Shown piece by piece: positions 29,401 through 41,908 of a DNA stretch of 64,000 nt. The notes under the pieces were generated by a model. It ran no database searches. It was not told the origin of the DNA and saw nothing but the letters and a program-made list of their open reading frames with translations. This DNA comes from Symbiodinium microadriaticum. Lineage: Eukaryota; Sar; Dinophyceae; Suessiales; Symbiodiniaceae. A program made the position numbers and the translations under genes. The first letter of the stretch is position 1. Each line of letters starts with the position of its first letter. The stretch is from NCBI GenBank assembly GCA_001939145.1, contig LSRX01000594.1, positions 332,584 to 396,583 of the forward strand, given 5' to 3'.

Positions 29401-32400
29401 TATACAGTTCTTCCACCAATGCGAAAACCAATACCGATAGAACGGTGGCTGCTAAGTCCTACGCAGGTCCCACTATTACTCTACTCTTACAGTTGATGCT
29501 CATGGGTCGCCGACCACCCCTGTCGCTGCCGGTTTGGAAGATGGTGCAACCTGAGGCTACACTGATTGTTGCGGTACCAGAAAGGGTCATGAGGCCCAGG
29601 CTTGAGACACCACCTACCGGACCACGGAGCCGAGAGGACCCGAGAGGAGAGAAAGGCAAGTCGCTCTCGTGCCTCGCCACCCAGGACACGGATGAAGCTT
29701 TCCAGCAGCTCGCGCCTCAGATCTGACTGCCAGCGCAGGATCCAGGTGTTACGATGTGCTCAGCTCTGTGCGACATGTCGTCAGGCTGACCGGTCACAGC
29801 CTGCTCCAATCCGAGAACAGACAGAAACAGGAACAGTCGAGAGTGCTGGAGGTGTCAGGCTTCAAGTTCCTGCTCAGCTGAGGTACGGGGATCGGTTGCA
29901 GCATCAGCGGTGACCCATTTCTAAGCTTCGGCAGACAGCAAATCAGCGCTCCACACTCCCAACATCCCCATAGTTGCCCTCCATTTTTGACCAAGGCTTC
30001 GAACCCACCTTGACCTGCAAAGGCATAAGGATTGTGAACATCATCTTTCGGGCTCCGGGCATCCAACAGCACCTTGTAGGGTGTAGTTCTTTAGGCCCTC
30101 AGGGTTACCAACAACTGAGGAAGTACCACTGAATGCGTCGTTGCTGGGGGCTTCCCACCCAGCATCACGTTGAGAGGTTTACATCTCCCTCTATGGTTTC
30201 ATGTCATGATCATGCATTTGTCAGGGTTATTGCCACTCGCAACTCGGCAGCATCAACACCTCCATAGGCGGTTTCAACTGCTCAGAGCTTCCCCACGCAA
30301 CTTCTCCTTTCGACTCTCAATGATTCAATTCTACCGGGTTTGGTCTCTCAGGGCCTCAGGGTTTCGAACGGCGGGTAGATCGTTTGCACAATTTAGGAGC
30401 CATGAGTTCGACGCAGTGGCCCGCCGCCCCACAACGACCGATTGCTTGTATGACATGCACACCCGCCCACCCACNACCCTCCTGCATGCGTGCATACCTA
30501 CATCATCCCTACATCCCTACATACATTTTTTGGCACGCGCGCTCGACGAATCAGGCGAGGATCTAAGGCAACAAGCGAACTCTTCTAGGTGAGTCCGAGC
30601 ATCCTCTCCCTACATACATACATACATACATACATACATACATACATGCATGCATGCGTACGTACGTACGTACGTACATGCCTCGTTATCCCAACCATCT
30701 ACCTACATACATATGTACATGCGCATGAGCATGTACCCGTGTAGTTAAAAGAGGGCATGGGAGAAGGGGGAGAAGAAAAGGAGACATGATACGAGTTGAT
30801 CAACAACATGTACTCCATGCATGAATGTACCGCTCTTCAACATGCTACGACTACGACGAATGTTCAAGATCATGCGGATAGTCGCACGCAGAGTATGCTG
30901 CGGACAAACTACAGGCCACACATTTACAGAGACTCAAGAAGCTGCGTGAAGCCACAAATCATGCGGGGCACAACAGTAACCCCACCGACCCACAGCTGAG
31001 CCAGGGGCGAAGCGATGGCTTCGCAAACTGTTTGGTCTCGATTCGCGAAACAGATCCCGAATGGCTAAAAGCCACCTGCCCGTGTCGCTGCTCTAGGCTA
31101 GCCTCTTGCCGGCAGCTGTGGCCTGTGCTGCACGAAAGCAGCAAAGATCTTGAGCGAATCGGTTGTCTTCTCTCCCGTCCTGAGCCCAGTTTTTGGCGGA
31201 TTTGGACAAGCCTCCGATGAGGTCTCGGGCGCGCACAATGCAATGTCGCACACCCACCTGCAATACTGCGGGTCCTGCAGCTCGGACAATGCTGAAATAC
31301 AGCGTCAGCGCTGCAAAATATCAGCCTGCGCATAAATCTCCGTGAAAGTTTTGCCTTTGTACTTACCTGTGCGAGCTAAGTGCACGTGCTGCCTGTCAGA
31401 CGAAAAGCCGGATAGGCACGAGGACGGCGCCAACTTTCATTGTCTGCTGGCCACTCCTCGGTGCGATGTTCGACTGATCACCAACTCAGCGAAATTGGAT
31501 CCAAACTTCCAAATGTCTCAGCAACAGGCGCGAGGTTGAAAGCTGCCTCCGACCTTGGTGGTCGGCTTATCGTTCTTGGAATGCTCTCGGAAACCTCGCA
31601 GCCGAGAATAAGACGATGCTGCCCCGGGGAACCTGTGTGAGCCTCGCACATGGCAAGAACGAAAGGGTCCGAAGCGTCTGCCGCTCTGCACTGGCGCACT
31701 CAGCACAAAGCTGTCTGATCCACGCCCAACTTGCCCAGCCGGCGACCTGAAAGTCACGACAAGCGTCCTCCGAAGACGTGGACCGTTTTTCGCTCAGCAG
31801 TACGGTTGGTCGTAAACCCATCATCCTGAAAGCTTGAACAGCAAGCTGACGACATCGTCATTCGCCTCGTGAACGGTGCTGCTGGCGATCGCGTGACCGC
31901 ACTTGTGGAGTCTGCGCCTCGGATGCAAGCTGTGGCTCTGTTCGGGCCCCGAGACTTGCTGCTGCTTGGGGAGGATTGAATGCTTGACGGTGCTTCCGCA
32001 CTTAGAAAAACTCGAGAGATACTTTAGGAATGTTGGAGACTAGATGAATCGCAGACTCTGGACTGCATGAGAACCTGCTACGTCATGGTCAAGCAACCAA
32101 GGTAACAAACAAGAAGGCATTGTATGACATTTGGCCAGCCTCGAATTCGAAAAAGCGATCCTGCAGCTGCAAACCTTGCAGAAAATCATGACAAGTACAA
32201 GGCTCGATTCACCAAGGTGTGGCCTGGCTGCAGGTAGACGCAGCCTGCATGGCTGGACGGTCCTTGCAAACATCTCGCTGGCCCGGGTCCGTCCCCACCT
32301 TTAAGCCCTGCTGGCAAGGTGAGGCTCAACACGGGCTCGGCGATGTCGAATGCACACAACCACTCAGAGTCAAGCATGACTTTCTCCTCACCGCGGTCTT

Positions 32401-32814
32401 TAATCCACAGTACGTTGGGCTACCGGCCGAGTAGCATTTCTGCTATGCAGCCTAACCGAAGTGTTAGCAAAAACTAAGTGTGTAATTCGTGTGTAACAGT
32501 ACACGGGGTGAGACCCTCGTTGGCACCACAAAATGTGAAGCCCTGCGGAAACCCATCAACAAGTCAATGGGTTTAGCAAAGCTCAGCAAAGCATTGGCAC
32601 ACATGATTTAAACATTTTGCGAACTGAGGCTGGCAGACACCAAGCTTGTCTGCGACAGTGTCGAATTACTTTCATCTTTGGCTTCCCAAGACAGGTTGCA
32701 GCATGGTCCCGCAGGTTCCGGTACGCACAAGAGGAAGTTGCAGCTGCAGAGCTACCCAAGCCGCTCTGTAGTTGCAAAGTTCAAAGCACGTCTCTAGACT
32801 TCTCAAGGGCACGC
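29401..32814. other. Gene-poor region with one ambiguous base
   Basis: No supported gene. Degenerate CTCAGGGTTT-type telomere-like pieces lie at about 30090-30370. Base 30475 is N. Short frames near 31.5-31.8 kb are not convincing. Confidence 0.4.
30604..30690. repeat. (CATA)n(CATG)n(CGTA)n microsatellite
   Basis: About ten CATA units, then CATG units, then CGTA units; CATA units recur to about 30720. Confidence 0.95.
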
Positions 32815-33831
32815 TTACTCCCAGACGCCCACGGCAATGCATGCAAGTGCAAGGCTCCTCCAGGTGCCTTTGTAGCTTCTTTCACTCAGTTCCGGGATGG
32901 ATGCCAGCGGGTCCTTGGCTTCGCTTTCCCACCGTTCTTTCAAGAGACGGACAGTGTGGGCTCGAAGGCCGGGCTCCGGGAGATGGCTACATGCAACCAC
33001 CTCCGGTGGAAGCAGGAAGCCAGCAGATGCAGCGGTGTGGTACATGAGAAGGCTGCGGCTCTCTCCACGCACGGCCCGAGCAAGGGCTTGTCGAGGTGAA
33101 AGTGGGAGCACGCATCGCCAGACACCGTGCAGATCCTGGTCCACACGATCGGCTGTCCATTTCACGTACAGCCGCCATCGTTGCAAGTGCCAGCGCAAGT
33201 TTCGAGCGAGATGACCACGGCACAGAAAAGGCTGAGCATCTGTCAGTCCCAATCTGCTACAGGAAAGACTTCGCTTTCCTGGCAAGGCAACCGCTACGAA
33301 CACTGTGAAGAGCATAGGTGCTGGAGTGACCCTCGGTCCATAGATGCAGACTGCCAATGCAAGAGAACCGAGCAGCCACGCCGCTCGAAGCCTCCATGTC
33401 ATGCGCGGCTTGCTCTGCAAGCACTCGAGCACGTTGGTACAACTCTCTTTGGAGACATCTTGATCTTCATTGCTGTTCCTGCTCCGTGCAGAGAGACCTT
33501 GGTCCTGTACCATCGCCCAGGACGGATCTCCATGCAAGGAAACCTTCAGGTCTCCTGCCCTTGAGGAGAGTGGCAAGTGGATGCAATTGACCCTCAAGAG
33601 ACGGTCCGTTCTGCGAGAAGGACACTGGAGAAAGATGTCGTATGTTCGGTGCAGCTTTTTCCACGGCCGTGAGCTCACCAAATCTACATCAGGCCACCGA
33701 AGCTGGTCGTGTTGAAAAGTATTATACTGTGTCCCCTTGAGGATACCCTGGAGGCCACCACGTCCACACGTGGATCCCTGAGCCACTCTTGGAGGGTCGA
33801 CAGGGACCGGATGTGAATTAATCAAGTGCAA
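32815..33831 (-). CDS. Hypothetical protein with a possible membrane segment
   Basis: A 338-codon open frame, long for this gene-poor region. Around residues 145-180 it has a hydrophobic stretch (WLLGSLALAVCIYGP and PMLFTVFVAVALPG). The remainder is basic and has no recognised motif. Composition is uneven, and it could be two exons plus read-through intron sequence. No neighbours indicate a function. Confidence 0.35.
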   Translation of the reverse strand: MHLINSHPVPVDPPRVAQGSTCGRGGLQGILKGTQYNTFQHDQLRWPDVDLVSSRPWKKLHRTYDIFLQCPSRRTDRLLRVNCIHLPLSSRAGDLKVSLHGDPSWAMVQDQGLSARSRNSNEDQDVSKESCTNVLECLQSKPRMTWRLRAAWLLGSLALAVCIYGPRVTPAPMLFTVFVAVALPGKRSLSCSRLGLTDAQPFLCRGHLARNLRWHLQRWRLYVKWTADRVDQDLHGVWRCVLPLSPRQALARAVRGESRSLLMYHTAASAGFLLPPEVVACSHLPEPGLRAHTVRLLKERWESEAKDPLASIPELSERSYKGTWRSLALACIAVGVWE

Positions 33832-36058
33832 TTCTAAGGTGATGCTGAAATCTCACCGCCGGCCTGCCAGCCATCAGTCACACAACCCTTTCGTGCAGAA
33901 GACGGTGTCGCGGGATTCTCTGTGATGAAGTTATCCTTTTGCCTGGGGTGCTGATACCACGAAACCTGCACTTCGGAAACAAGGGCAATGCGAAAACCAA
34001 AACCGAAAACTACACTGGCCACTAGTAGCTTGCAATGAAGCAACATCAAGGATAATAATGATTTGATACTGTGCAGAAGGACGGTCAGAATGACCTGCCC
34101 CAGCCGCCAGTTTGCTCTTGTTAGAAGCTTGCCCGAGCCAGTAGCAGATTTGCAACTTTCCACCGGATGTGTAATTCTATCCTAGGATTGCTACTGTAGC
34201 TTAAGGAAGTGTTCCGAATCGATTTGCTGACAGCACTCCGAAGAGGGAAATGTCGGAACGTGCACCTGAATGGGACGATAAAGAACTCTGCGCGACTGCA
34301 GAGTGCTGCCTGATTCTGAAAGACTCTTCAGAGAAGATATCTTTCTGTTCGGACCTCGGGCATCGATGCGTTTGACGCAGCTATGAAGCCGACATACAAT
34401 GGGTCAATCATGATTTGTCCACACTTGTCCGAGACACTGCTGCCGTCTCCATGACCTGTGAGTTCAGGTCGCAAATGCGATACATTGAACCCCACAAGGC
34501 CAGCTTGCCTTCTGGATGGGCGTTCTCTGCTTCACCTGGCTGCACCTCGATAGATGGGTCTCCACTACTCACTACACCAAGCGTAACAAGGTCGGGCATC
34601 AGCTGAAAGGAAGCAGAGACATGAGGAATGAGGAGGGCACAAACGCCGGACCCGGGGAATTTACCTGGACAAAGCTGGTCAGTCATCTAGCAATCTAGTC
34701 TCTTCCCGCATCGCTTTCAATGGGCGATCGCCGCTAGCCAGACATCGATCCTGAAAAACCTTGCGACAGGCCTGCCATAACAAGCCCAACAACAAGATAC
34801 AGTTTGAGCAATCTGACATGCCGCCGCTATGTCCGCTAAGTCTGACACTCGGCGTGCACCAGCCGCTCCAGCTGCCCTGAAATGAACGTGCCAGGGAAGC
34901 TCAAACCTACCCACTTTGAGTGCAAAAGCCCGTGTGCATAAACTCTCTCTTCTTTTACCCAGCCATGAGAGGGTAGTTCCCCCGCGTGCACCCCCCCTCC
35001 CGCACGCAAACTTTCTTTCTTGCTTGCTTGCGTGCTTGGGTAGTCGCGCACCCGTGTTCTTGTCCAGCCAGCAGAGTGCATTTGTTGCTCTTTCCCGGGA
35101 GCTCAGTGTGAAGCTTTTTGAAGTCCCCAGTGCATTACTCAACACTCTCTCTCTCTCCCTCTCTACTGGGCGTGGCGGAAGCAGCGGTCCAACTGCAACC
35201 ACCGTGCGAGTTCGCACACCCGCAGAAGGATTTTCTCCGGGCGTTCCTCTCGGGGGCTTGGCTGTACTCGTGGTCACGATGGAAAGTGCAAGTTCAGCAG
35301 GTTGCCTTGGTTTGTTTGTATCTGCTTACCCGCCGCTGTGGTCTTGTGGCTCCCAGGAAACAAGTACATAGGTTGGGTGCATGAGAAAACATCGGAAGAG
35401 CAACTGCACTCTGAGGGCCGAACCGAACTGCAGCGGTTCTTTGTTTTTGCAAGCAAACACTGCACTTTTTCCTGCCTTTCCAGGTCACAACATCCTAGCA
35501 CAACGCTGAGGGCAGAGCTTCTGCTGTTGTGTCCGACATGAGACCCATTGCAAGTGAAGGCTGCTCTGGTAAGCCCTGAAAGGCGCCTGTAGGACGCCGT
35601 CTGCTTTGTGGGATTTGTGAAAAGAGTGTTTTTCGCAACGTGCTTAAACGTGTGGTAAAACTGAAGAATGGTTTACAAAAGCTCAGATAAAGAGTGTGAG
35701 AATCTCTGAGACTGTGTGTACTTTCTACGATTTTCGATATTTTCCCACACGCTTAGACACATGTTTTGGAGCGGGTCAGGAAAAAGCTTGTGTTGGACGC
35801 ACGGGACTACAGGTTCCTTTACAGGATAGATACCCGACGAGCACGTGTGTGCACTAGTGTGTGCCTGCGAATTGTTGAGGGGGTAATTGATGGCTCCACT
35901 CTCAGCTTCTCCCTTGAAAGTTGACTTTGTGGCGGAGCGGAGTGTGTTGAGCCACAAAGTTGCGCTTGTGACCACTTGTGGCTCCCCCCGCAGCAAGTCA
36001 AGCGAGTGAGAACCAGACTGAGGTGACAGTGGCCAGGTAGCGGCGATACCCCCTGTGT
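33832..36058. other. Gene-poor region
   Basis: Overlapping short frames only. A CT-rich tract lies at about 35140-35165. The stretch 35560-36050 has no coding signal. Confidence 0.4.
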
Positions 36059-36440
36059 TTAGTAGGGATCGTGGGGGCCATAGAATGCCGTGTGCATTCT
36101 ACGGCATCGGTGGCTGCGCTCACTCACTGAGTCGCCTTCATTGTGAGACGATTGCTCATCCGGTTCACTTTGTATCCCCCCAGTCTGGTAGTTTGCGACA
36201 TCAAGTTCATCTTCGATGTCCCCCAGCATCTCTGAATCCCTGCATGGTGTAGGCGCGTGCCATGGAACTGTGATGGCCATGGATCCCTCGCCGTTGTCGT
36301 CATTCCCATTCACTGGGAGTGTCGGTGCCCCACCAGCTTGAGTGCTTCCTGCAGGCTTTCGGTGACGATTCCCTCTTGGCTCTCTGTGGTTCCATACAGG
36401 GCCGTCCATCTCACAGGTTGCCGCTGCATGTTCGCGTTCT
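36059..36440 (-). CDS. Possible acidic hypothetical protein or exon
   Basis: The minus-strand frame ending at 36059 is acidic and coding-like from about 36430 (GDIEDELDVANYQTGG, PDEQSSHNEGDSVSERSH). Upstream it runs into the translation of a (CA)n/(CT)n microsatellite, so the open frame there is not evidence of coding. No domain. Confidence 0.3.
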
Positions 36441-36459
36441 CCCCCGGCATGTCGTTCGC

Positions 36460-36547
36460 AACACACACACACACGCACACACACACACACACACTCTCTC
36501 TCTCTCTTTCTTTCGGCAGGGTTATACACTCTCTCTCTCTCTCTCTC
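36460..36547. repeat. (AC)n(TC)n microsatellite
   Basis: AC units with one G interruption, then TC units, an interruption (GGCAGGGTTATACA) and a second TC run. Confidence 0.95.
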
Positions 36548-38673
36548 GACGGGGAAAAGGGAGAAGCGCGGTCTAGCCCCGCCCCTGCGCGCGAGCGCGC
36601 ACCCGCAGTTCCTGAAGCGACTTGGTTCCTCCTACGGTTTCCCCATAGGAGGCTCGGCTTTACAAAGGAAAGCCCCCCTTGAATGACTGTATGGTCATTG
36701 TGCCCGAGCGGCGCAGCAAGCAAACAACAAAGACTGAAGGTAAGGCCGCGACCAAGTGGCACGCGCAGCGCTGCGTCCCCGGCTTTCGGGCGGGTTCGAT
36801 ATGAAAAAGGGGTGAAGGAAAGCGTGCTTGGTTTCCCCCGGTTATGTAATGGATTTGTGAGATCTCGAATTTGGGCCTTCTAGTCCCCCGAGTTCCTACC
36901 GTTGCCTGCCTCAAAATGGTGTATTGAAAAGAAACTGGGATTGCGGGCCAATGTGGGCCCAGTGGAACGGGCTTACCTGAGAAGGGCCAAGGGGGTCATC
37001 GACATCCCCCGGTCCTGTTTAAAGAGTTTACACCTTGAGGTTCGAAACTGCCACACTGATGGCATGATATGGTACAGGGTGCATGTCTGGGGTCCCCCGA
37101 TTTGAAGCAACACAGCGAACACGAACCGTGCAAAACTAGTACTGGGCGGCTCCCCCTGTTTGGCTGGCAAAGTCACTGGGTATCAACGAATATTAAGTGG
37201 GATGCACAAGTACGAACTCTCTCGCTCTCTCTCTCTGCCTGAGCTGAAGGGAATTCCACTTGCCGCTGTGATGCATCAGAGATGCCAATGTGCTGTCACT
37301 CATGCCTTGCCTTGACCTGACAGAACCTCGTTCCCCTATCAAAAAAAAGCAAGCTTTCACTTCTCCGACGGGCGCTTGCCAGTCTAACGTGCGAGGGGCC
37401 GTTGGGCCGTTGACCCTCTTCCTGCATCCTGATAAGTCTGTTGAGAAAGCTTGTTTCAGGATCAGCAAGTACGTCTTAACAGCTGATGGCTCGTGGACTC
37501 GTGCACCTATGAGCTTCTGACTTCTGTACTTAAGCGCAATCAGAGCCAGCGACACCCTGCAACAGATGCCACTGTCGCTGCAGCGCCGCCTGGTTTAAAT
37601 GCTCCATGGGGTGAGCATGAACAACAGCGGACGCCAAACTGCCTGTAGCTTGTAGGGTGAACGCAGAGTGGATCGATGCCTGAAGCCAAGAAAAACGGCT
37701 TGCATCTGGCTGCAGCTAAAGCAGATCCACGGATCTCCAACAGCCCAGAAACAGCAGCATGGATTCGAGAACAGCCCAATCAAAAGCCATGGATACCTTC
37801 AAAGTTGCCGCAGAACCTCGGCCACAGCTGATGCCACAATCGAAGATGAAGGTTGGCCGTGTGCAAAAGATGGTGTCGGCCTCGAAGGTCAGCTCTGGCT
37901 TAGCAACCCACTGGCATGTCTCACCTTTGCTCGTACTTTCCATCTGAAGGCGGTGCACACCGAAGTTTCCTGTCCCTGTGCCGCATGTCAGACTTCCTTC
38001 CAAACCTGGATAGCTCATGGTCAGAACGATGAATCTGATGGACGTTACATAAAGAATGACGCGCAGAGACCTCTGTGGACATGTGTGCGCACGTCACGCT
38101 CTGTCTCTGTGGCTCCTGCCTGGCACTCGCGGAGGCCCCGGGGCTGGGCCCGGAGGACATGGCCTTGGGAACTTCGGGCCAATGCGACGACCTGAGATCC
38201 TGTGCTCACCTCTTCGCGTCTTGACCCCCCCCCCCCCCTTCTTCAAGCGCGCTCCGGCAACCCCTGGAACGATGCTTGCGCATGCTCCCTAGCTAGCTGA
38301 CTTGGTCAGCATCAAAAGGCGGCTATCCAGCAACTCTGTGAAGCTGCAGAACAGCCGCCATTGTGCAGCTTGTTCAGTGCTGCCCAGCGCCATCGTGTAG
38401 ATGCACGGGCTGTGAAGACCACGATCCATGGAAAGCTGAACCATGCGCAACACCCACTGCCAAGTCCTGCCGTGCAGGACGCAAGCATCATAAACTGCAT
38501 TGCACCATCATTTTTCTATGCGACTGCAGGCAGCACCTGACCTGACCAAGAAGCCCAGGTGAGACAGAAGCACGTGCAGCAACGGCCCCTTTAAACGACA
38601 TCAAGCCGTCAAGCCCAATGTTCTAATGCGCTCGGAATGTTGCAAGGTGACTAGACATCCACTGTAGGATGAG
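36548..38673. other. Gene-poor region
   Basis: No supported gene. A CT-rich tract lies at about 37211-37236 and a run of 14 C at 38225-38238. Confidence 0.45.
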
Positions 38674-40176
38674 TCAGATTCGCAGAATTCCAACCACATC
38701 ACATTGACTTCCTCGTTGTAGTAGTACTATATAGTCGTCGTCGTCGTTGTGGTGGTGGCAGTGGCAGTGCCAGTGGCAGTGGCAGCAGTAGTGGTGGTGG
38801 TACTGGTAGTGGTGGCAGTGGCGGTGGCGGTTGCGCCGGCAGGAGCAGTGGCAGTGGTAGTAGCAGTAGTGTCCACACGCCCTATGGCTGAGGCGATGGT
38901 ATTCCTGCTGCCTCAAAACATCGCGCCTGGATGCTGCACATCCACTCATGGCAGAATTGAGCCCGATACCATCCAATTCCAAACGTAAGAGCGGAACGGC
39001 GTGTGTAAGCTGCAAGGCATGTTGCCAGCAGGCACCTCTTTCGCATGCAGACAGCACAGAGTTGCAGTGCACCTGACCAAAGTTGGGATGGCGGGGCATT
39101 AGCCTTTGAGCTGCTTGCCTCCAGTGCCCCGAGGTGGCAACCGAATGCAGTACTGTTGCTGCAGTCCGAGAATCTGGTGTCAAGACTTTACCTGTCATGT
39201 CTTGATGCAAAAGATCCACAATCTCCCACTTGGAACACGTTGCAGTTGCCCCCATGGCTGCATTTGCACAACCCACATCTGGCAGAACGCTTGCCTTGCG
39301 AATGCCTTGCAAGAGCTACAGCCCGACCTCCCACACGTAAGCCGCCTCACAGGCACTCAAGGCGGTGGTGTAGCTTATGTGCCCGGGATTCCTGATGCTT
39401 CGGAGCAAAGCCAGCGAAGCTTGCCAAAGACCACGCTGACATGCACCCATGCATGCATTGGTAACACCGCGGTCGCGGCTAAGGAACTTTCCGCCGACAG
39501 CGAGGGCATGCAACCACTGGCCAGAAGCTCGAAAAGCCTTAACGACAGCACTGCAAGCCACCGCGCTGCGTGTGCCATGTCGGTAGAACATGGATACAGC
39601 AGATTGCCAGGATGCTGCATCACCACATGCACTGATAGCTGTGCTGAATGTCACGATGTCCCCAGACATCTGTAGTCCCAGGCAGGAGCCGAGAATGCGA
39701 AGTGTGCTGCACCAGTGGCGTGCAGATGCCATGACGGTGTTGAGAGTAATCAAGTCCGGCCTTACCTTCTTATGCGCCAGGGAAAAGAAAGTTGTGTGCG
39801 CCTGCTGCCACATATCGCATCGGCCCTGTGCGTGCATCAGGGCATTGAAGCTGTCGATGTCTCCGAAGGACCGGAGCAAGGCAACAGACTTTGCCCACAC
39901 CAAGTTCTTTGAGCAAAGAGCAATGGCACTCCGAAAGCTCGTCAGGCTTGGAGTCACAAGCATATCGCTTGCCTGGAAGAGGATTTGTAAAGAGATCGTC
40001 CAGCGAAACTGTGCAGAGATGCGGCAGCTGCTCCGTGCAACCATGGGCAATCGGCCGACATCTACACGTCCATATTTGAGTCGTGCCCGCTGCGGCGCAC
40101 ACAGCCAACTTGAGTCTTGACCGCGACTTTGTCCCGTTACAAGGGCTGAAAACCTGTAAACCTTGGCATGCGGCAT
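38674..40176 (-). pseudogene. Pentatricopeptide repeat (PPR) gene with an in-frame TAG
   Basis: PPR proteins bind organelle RNA through tandem 35-residue helix pairs. The frame from 40176 shows repeats such as RPDLITLNTVMASARHW, DIVTFSTAISACGDAASWQS and HISYTTALSACEAAYVWEV. It meets TAG at 39316-39318. The same frame then continues LLQGIRKASVLPDVGCANAA and VHCNSVLSACERGACWQHA, the natural completion of the broken repeat. Thus one codon interrupts an otherwise intact motif. Past about 38900 it runs into a GTGGCA-type tract translated as His/Cys-rich nonsense, so the true 3' end or an intron lies near 38900. It could be a pseudogene, or TAG could be read through. A second PPR gene lies directly upstream. 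Confidence 0.75.
38731..38870. repeat. Trinucleotide/hexanucleotide tract rich in GTG, GTC and GGCAGT
   Basis: Starts with GTCGTCGTCGTC, then GTGGTGGTGGCAGTGGCAGT-type units with point changes. It covers the end of the broken PPR frame. Confidence 0.9.
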
Positions 40177-40234
40177 GTTTGCAAGCCCTCCTATCTACTA
40201 TCTGTTACTATCTACGGTCGGAACTTGGAGGGCT

Positions 40235-41908
40235 TTAGGAACAGCCTTTGTAGGTGCACTGGGTTGGATTGCCCGAACCACTTGGCGGCTGACGTGTACA
40301 GTCTCGAGTCTCTAAGAGAGATTCGCTCGACATGTTGAGGAGTCGCACAGCAACACTCCCCATGTTCGCACTTTCGGCAGGCACGCTGGCAAAGAACTCC
40401 CGTGCAATTCCTGCCAGCAACTCTGGGATCCTGTGGACCAGGTCGTGGCTCTCACAGATTCCAAGGACAAGATTGCAGCTTGTGATATCCAGCCTCCAGC
40501 TACTTGCCATGTCATCCATAACTTGCAGTGTGGTTTGCCAGCAACTGTCTGAGCTGTGCGCTCTGCAGGCTGCAGCAGCCGAGCTGTAAGAGATCTGGTT
40601 TGGCACAATGCTCCACTCTGCCATCCGAAACAGTAAGGACAAAGGAGCTCGCCAAACGTCAGCATCTTCACCGGTCTCGCATGCACTAACTGCAGCACTG
40701 ATGCTGACAGCATCCAGCCTCAGCCGATGAGCCCGGACACCGTGGAGAAGCTGAAAAGCTGTTTTCCATCTCTGGGCCTTCTCACAGACGCTTATTGCAG
40801 CACCGAAGCAGGCTTCATCGAACACTGCCAAGCTCAGAAGCCAAACCGCAATCTGCCAGAAGCCTCTTGGCTCGCAGGCATTGATCGCAGCACTGCAAGT
40901 CACCACACTCTGCTGCAGAGACTCTCGGGACATTTGCGACATCAACCACGGTATGGTTTGCGGGCTAGGACCACACGTCTCAAAAACGGCTCTGTAGCTC
41001 GCCTCATCTGGTGCTATGCGGCAATCCATCATCCTAAGGAAAAATCCGACCGCACATGGCCAGAGGTGCTTCATTGCTTGAATGACACAGTTCTTTGCAA
41101 CAATATCTGGCCGTATTCTCGAAGCTTTCATGAGTGAGTACACATCGACAGCAATTCCCCATTTCCCTGACTTGGTGCACGTGTCCAGTATGGAGTTTAA
41201 TCTAAGAAGGTCGGGCCTAGTGTGTCTTTCAAGGCCCCGGATTGCCCAACGCCAGCGGCTGAGGCAGGTGAAGAGAGCATTGAAGGAACCGCCATCTCTG
41301 CGCAGGCCCAGAGTCCACATCCGCGAGACCACTGCCAGTGATCGCTGCCAAGTCCCTCTGCCAATCGAAGCGCGGAAGCATGCCATGTCCAAATCCACGT
41401 GGTCTAATAGGACCTGGGCCGCTGGCCAGCTTTCACAGGAGAGCAGAGAGCTGCAGGTGTACTGGTCCGGCTGCACCGCTCCTTGGCGCATCGCAAGCAT
41501 CGCAATTGCCTGAGCGGCTTCCCAGCGTCGCTTCTCTGTGCAGGTCTTGATCAAGACGTTGTGCGTGATCTGATCAGGGGTGATCAGAGCACGCTCACGG
41601 GCGACAGTTGACGCGGCCTGCCGCCAAGCAGAGAAAGGATGCATCGAGCTGAGCAAGGAGTTGAGACTGACCACGGTCAGGCACAAAGAGCATGACCTCA
41701 TGTCCTGCAACAGGGCTGCGGCCAGTGACCATGAATAGCACCGCCCTGTTGCAGCAATGACGACATTGACGGTAACAGTCGTCAACAGATGCTGCGCTCG
41801 CAAATTCGCCAAGAGGGCCAACGCCGCATCTGTTTGCCCTTTCTTCACCAAGCCGTTGAGCACAGACGCTGGCGATTTGGGTAAAGTATGCGATGCGTGC
41901 CGGGCCAT
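40235..41908 (-). CDS. Pentatricopeptide repeat (PPR) protein
   Basis: 557 residues in one open frame made almost entirely of PPR-type helix pairs, about 12-14 of them. Examples are TPDQITHNVLIKTCTEKRRW, RPDLLRLNSILDTCTKSGKW, VPNQISYSSAAAACRAHSSD and RLDITSCNLVLGICESHD. PPR proteins stabilise, edit or process chloroplast and mitochondrial transcripts. The P-x-(I/L)-x-x-x-N pattern and the SAC/TC-x-x-x-x-x-W-x-x-A spacing are typical of dinoflagellate PPRs. The first 25 residues (MARHASHTLPKSPASVLNGL) are basic and could act as part of a targeting peptide, although no membrane leader typical of dinoflagellate plastid import is seen. The next gene downstream is also PPR, suggesting tandem duplication. 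Which RNA it binds cannot be told. Confidence 0.85.
   Translation of the reverse strand: MARHASHTLPKSPASVLNGLVKKGQTDAALALLANLRAQHLLTTVTVNVVIAATGRCYSWSLAAALLQDMRSCSLCLTVVSLNSLLSSMHPFSAWRQAASTVARERALITPDQITHNVLIKTCTEKRRWEAAQAIAMLAMRQGAVQPDQYTCSSLLSCESWPAAQVLLDHVDLDMACFRASIGRGTWQRSLAVVSRMWTLGLRRDGGSFNALFTCLSRWRWAIRGLERHTRPDLLRLNSILDTCTKSGKWGIAVDVYSLMKASRIRPDIVAKNCVIQAMKHLWPCAVGFFLRMMDCRIAPDEASYRAVFETCGPSPQTIPWLMSQMSRESLQQSVVTCSAAINACEPRGFWQIAVWLLSLAVFDEACFGAAISVCEKAQRWKTAFQLLHGVRAHRLRLDAVSISAAVSACETGEDADVWRAPLSLLFRMAEWSIVPNQISYSSAAAACRAHSSDSCWQTTLQVMDDMASSWRLDITSCNLVLGICESHDLVHRIPELLAGIAREFFASVPAESANMGSVAVRLLNMSSESLLETRDCTRQPPSGSGNPTQCTYKGCS

Noticed and set aside
30604-30720. CRISPR-like array
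   Set aside because: Simple four-base repeats without spacers in a eukaryotic genome.
36310-36762. 150-codon minus-strand frame rich in Arg/Glu and Cys/Val
   Set aside because: Generated by the (AC)n and (TC)n repeats.
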